DNA of 7,710 nucleotides from assembly GCA_017477855.1 (NCBI GenBank), contig JAFUUN010000024.1, positions 1 through 7,710 on the forward strand, written 5' to 3'. A program made the position numbers and the translations under genes. Positions 5,698 through 7,710 of this stretch are shown one piece after another (within the stretch, counting starts at the first letter, position 1; each line of letters starts with the position of its first letter). The notes beneath the pieces were generated by a model. That model was given only the letters and a program-made list of their open reading frames with translations. It had not been told where the DNA came from and searched no databases. The stretch comes from Rickettsiales bacterium (lineage in GTDB: Bacteria > Pseudomonadota > Alphaproteobacteria > Rickettsiales > Deianiraeaceae).

Positions 5698-6162
5698 ATG
5701 GGTATTGCATTTGCACTTGGTGGTAGAAGACCAGGTTACGGAATACATGAATACTACGATGCCATGACTAAAACCGATGAGCCATGGAAATATGCCAGCC
5801 TTGGTCTTGGTGTCGGTGGTCCGATAGTTGGATTGGCACTGTGTGTCGTTAATCCAATTATTGGTATTGCTGTGTTTGGTAGCGGTATTTTAGGTGGTAT
5901 GGTTTGTGGAATTGTTGCTCAAGTTAAACATAATAGCGAACTTCGTCATTATATCATGGAGGACAGAAAGAGATTGGCAGAACATTGTGATGTCAAAGAC
6001 AAAACTTTGGAGTCAAATGTGGAATTAAATCAGGCAACAACGAAGAAAATTAATGCAGAAACACAAGTTATTGAAAATAGCACAAAAAATGTTAATAACA
6101 GTGACGCAAGTTTGTCAAAGGATACAATCAACAGTTCAAAGAGTACAAGTATTAGTCAATGA
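5698..6162 (+). CDS. Small glycine-zipper membrane hairpin protein, function unknown
   Basis: The protein has 154 residues. The N-terminal 30 residues are polar (GGRRPGYG, EYYDAMTK). Residues 33-76 form two adjacent Gly-rich hydrophobic helices separated at about NPIIG, with repeated GxxxG spacing (for example G63, G67, G71), so it should insert as a membrane hairpin. Residues 77-100 are charged and helix-prone, and 105-154 are a Ser/Thr/Asn/Lys-rich, probably disordered tail. I do not recognise a family. A bilobed hydrophobic hairpin with polar tails is also the build of some host-membrane proteins secreted by intracellular bacteria and of small pore formers; this is analogy only. An upstream in-frame ATG at 5599 is rejected because the TATAAT at 5686 lies inside that extension. 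The stop is 17 nt before repeat copy 3. Confidence 0.7.
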   Translation: MGIAFALGGRRPGYGIHEYYDAMTKTDEPWKYASLGLGVGGPIVGLALCVVNPIIGIAVFGSGILGGMVCGIVAQVKHNSELRHYIMEDRKRLAEHCDVKDKTLESNVELNQATTKKINAETQVIENSTKNVNNSDASLSKDTINSSKSTSISQ

Positions 6163-6179
6163 ATGATTTGTTTTATTAG

Positions 6180-6294
6180 ATGTTGCGCAGCGCGGAGCTT
6201 GGTTTTTACTCCGAGCGGAGCCAGAGCGGGAGCGAGGGCGGGTTGAGCGAGGAGGTTAAAAACCGCGAGGGCGTGGCCTCGGGCGGCGCAACAT
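6180..6294 (+). repeat. GC-rich dispersed repeat, copy 3 (complete, 115 bp)
   Basis: This is the best-preserved copy. It is bounded by perfect 9-bp inverted ends, ATGTTGCGC (6180-6188) and GCGCAACAT (6286-6294). Inside are GGTTTTTA and TAAAAACC arms, a CTCCGAGCGGAG palindrome and the shared GAGGAGGTTAAAAACCGCGA and GTGGCCTCGGGC blocks. It is far richer in GC than its flanks. No target-site duplication is convincing, though the left flank (6159-6180) resembles part of the 30-bp tandem unit to its right. It may be a non-autonomous mobile or REP-like element. Confidence 0.85.
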
Positions 6295-6297
6295 AAG

Positions 6298-6357
6298 ATT
6301 TTAGAATTTTGTTTAAATGATGTTGATATTTTAGAATTTTGTTTAAATGATTTTGAT
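6298..6357 (+). repeat. 30-bp tandem duplication directly before the antiporter start
   Basis: Two abutting 30-bp units (6298-6327 and 6328-6357), each starting ATTTTAGAATTTTGTTTAAA, differ at one base (ATGTTGAT against ATTTTGAT). The second unit ends on the base before the ATG at 6358. It begins three bases after the end of repeat copy 3. Confidence 0.9.
6323..6351 (+). promoter_or_regulatory. Possible promoter of the antiporter gene built by the tandem duplication
   Basis: TTGATA (6323-6328, 5 of 6 to TTGACA), a 17-nt spacer and AATGAT (6346-6351, 4 of 6). Its +1 would be the A of the ATG at 6358. The -35 comes from the junction of the units and the -10 from the second unit, so the duplication may have created this promoter. 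Confidence 0.35.
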
Positions 6358-7671
6358 ATGATAAGGAAAGATGAACAAAAGCATGGAATTATTTCGTTAC
6401 TTCCAATAGGAGTATTTTTGACGTTATATCTCGGTCTTGGTATTCTGTTTGAATACATATTGAAGATACCAATGGGGTTTTATAAAATACCTATCATTGT
6501 TGTATTTTTAATATCATTGTTCTGTGCTTGTCTTCAAAATCGTAAAGTAAGTTTTAATGACAAGCTAAAAATCATGGGAAGCAGCATTGGTGATTTTAAT
6601 ATCATTTCAATGATTTTAATATTTTTACTTGCGGGCATGTTTTCAGGGATAGTTGGGAGAACAAGCGCAACAAGTGTAGCATATTTCCTATTATCATCAT
6701 TTCCATCTCAATTTATACCAATCATTTTGTTTGTTGTTGGGTGTGTAATATCCATATCAATGGGGACATCTCTTGGAACTGTTGCATTAATTACACCAAT
6801 AGCTTATTCTGTTGCTGACACGTCAGGTTTTCCAGTGCAATTATGCGTTGCGTCGATTATTTGTGGTGCATTTTTTGGAGACAATCTATCATTTATAAGT
6901 GATACAACGATAATGGTCTGCAATGGTCAAGGATGCAGAATGAAGGACAAATTTTATGCAAACTTCAAAATCGTTATCTATGCCGTTGCAATAACATTGG
7001 CCATTTTGTTCTTTGTATCTTCAAAGTATGATATCTCGAATGACATAAAATATGACTGGAATTTGATAAACATGTTGCCTTATTTTATAGTTCTGTTATT
7101 AAGTATTATTGGAATAAATGTATTCACAGTTTTGAGTATTGGAATAGTCATAGGTTCAACAATATCCATTGCAACAGGAACTGTTCCTGCTGTTGATTTG
7201 CTTACACAAGCAGGCCATGGAGCAAATGGAATGTTTGAAACAATTATTGTTACTTTGTTGGTTTCATCAATTAGCGCACTGGTAAAAAATAATGGTGGAT
7301 ATGAATTTTTGTTAAATTTTATTCAAAAATATTTTAAAGGAAAAAGAATGGGACAAATTGGGGCAGCTTTGCTGATTGGCTTTACGGATGTTGCTACCGC
7401 AAACAATACAGTTGCAATCATTATAGTTAATCCAATTGCCAAAGAGCTTGCAACAAAATATAGAATTTCTGCTAAAAGAATGGCGTCAATTATTGATACA
7501 TTCTCATGTATAACACAAGGAATTATTCCATATGGAGCACAAATGCTTGTTGCGATATCATCTGTTGCGGCTGCTGGTGGAACAATATCAGCATTTGATA
7601 TAATGTCGCATTTGTATTATCTCTATGCACTTTTCTTTGTATCAATTATCTATATCATTAAGTCAAAGTAG
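6358..7671 (+). CDS. NhaC-family Na+/H+ antiporter-like membrane protein
   Basis: This is an inner-membrane secondary transporter of 437 residues with about 11-12 hydrophobic helices, consistent with the Na_H_antiporter (NhaC-type) family. Family hallmarks appear in order: GDFNIISMILIFLLAGMFS (78-96), SMGTSLGTVALITPIA (134-149), FFGDNLSFISDTTIM (172-186) with its polar residues inside the membrane, GCRMKDKF (192-199), a second-half repeat with DVATANNTVAIIIVNPIAKE (344-363), and TQGIIPYGAQML (386-397). Members exchange Na+ for H+, and some relatives move organic acids or amino acids, so the substrate is not certain. The length is normal and the frame intact. The ATG at 6358 fits the family N-terminus (ISLLP-x-GVFL close behind); no Shine-Dalgarno is present. 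It stands alone, preceded by a tandem duplication and followed by another GC-rich repeat. Confidence 0.9.
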   Translation: MIRKDEQKHGIISLLPIGVFLTLYLGLGILFEYILKIPMGFYKIPIIVVFLISLFCACLQNRKVSFNDKLKIMGSSIGDFNIISMILIFLLAGMFSGIVGRTSATSVAYFLLSSFPSQFIPIILFVVGCVISISMGTSLGTVALITPIAYSVADTSGFPVQLCVASIICGAFFGDNLSFISDTTIMVCNGQGCRMKDKFYANFKIVIYAVAITLAILFFVSSKYDISNDIKYDWNLINMLPYFIVLLLSIIGINVFTVLSIGIVIGSTISIATGTVPAVDLLTQAGHGANGMFETIIVTLLVSSISALVKNNGGYEFLLNFIQKYFKGKRMGQIGAALLIGFTDVATANNTVAIIIVNPIAKELATKYRISAKRMASIIDTFSCITQGIIPYGAQMLVAISSVAAAGGTISAFDIMSHLYYLYALFFVSIIYIIKSK

Positions 7672-7691
7672 GATAATTGATGACTTTTTGG

Positions 7692-7710
7692 TGTTGCGCT
7701 GCCCGAGGCC
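7692..7710 (-). repeat. GC-rich dispersed repeat, copy 4 (partial, cut by window edge)
   Basis: The last 19 bases match the reverse complement of the right end of copy 3 at 18 of 19 positions (TGTTGCGC, then GCCCGAGGCC). This is a fourth copy in opposite orientation to copies 2 and 3, starting 20 bp after the antiporter stop. Confidence 0.75.

Noticed and set aside
6180..6357. CRISPR-like array
   Set aside because: Only two 30-bp units lie directly next to each other without spacers, and the GC-rich repeats are dispersed; no cas genes.
6156..6458. Minus-strand open frame of 100 codons through repeat copy 3 and the tandem duplication
   Set aside because: It is antisense to the antiporter start and made of repeats (the doubled SFKQNSKI comes from the 30-bp duplication); no family features.

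Overview
This is an AT-rich bacterial window of Gram-negative, proteobacterial character. The likely source is a host-associated or genome-reduced lineage, perhaps alphaproteobacterial. That guess rests on the type of pilin-like proteins, the NhaC-type transporter and the overall gene style; no rRNA or marker phylogeny is available, so it is an inference only. GC-rich dispersed repeats of about 115 bp stand out sharply from the AT-rich background. They lie at both window ends and at two intergenic junctions.

Layout, left to right. Positions 1-49 hold the end of a GC-rich repeat. Two minus-strand tandem paralogues (54-1253 and 1256-2275) encode large prepilin-like proteins with N-terminal class III signal sequences and six cysteines in matching positions. 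A second GC-rich repeat (2331-2441) follows, with a faint lipoprotein-like reading frame beside it. A minus-strand threonine-synthase-like gene (2530-4170) sits only 9 nt downstream of a tRNA-Trp(CCA) gene (4180-4255), so the two are probably co-transcribed. A 372-residue orphan protein (4321-5439, minus) is bracketed by a 20-bp direct repeat and has a 16-bp palindrome in its promoter region. On the plus strand there is a small glycine-rich two-helix membrane protein (5698-6162), a third GC-rich repeat (6180-6294), a 30-bp tandem duplication (6298-6357) and an NhaC-family Na+/H+ antiporter (6358-7671). The window ends inside a fourth repeat copy in the opposite orientation.

The genes do not form one pathway. 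The two pilin-like genes are a likely operon, and tRNA-Trp plus thrC-like a likely transcription unit; the other genes look like single units. Shine-Dalgarno sequences are absent before nearly every start. For three genes a -10-like hexamer lies 6-7 nt before the ATG, which suggests leaderless mRNAs. The least conventional items are the threonine synthase homologue with eroded active-site motifs and a charged insertion, the orphan protein with a nuclear-localisation-like basic tail, the glycine-zipper membrane protein, and the GC-rich repeat family with inverted ends.
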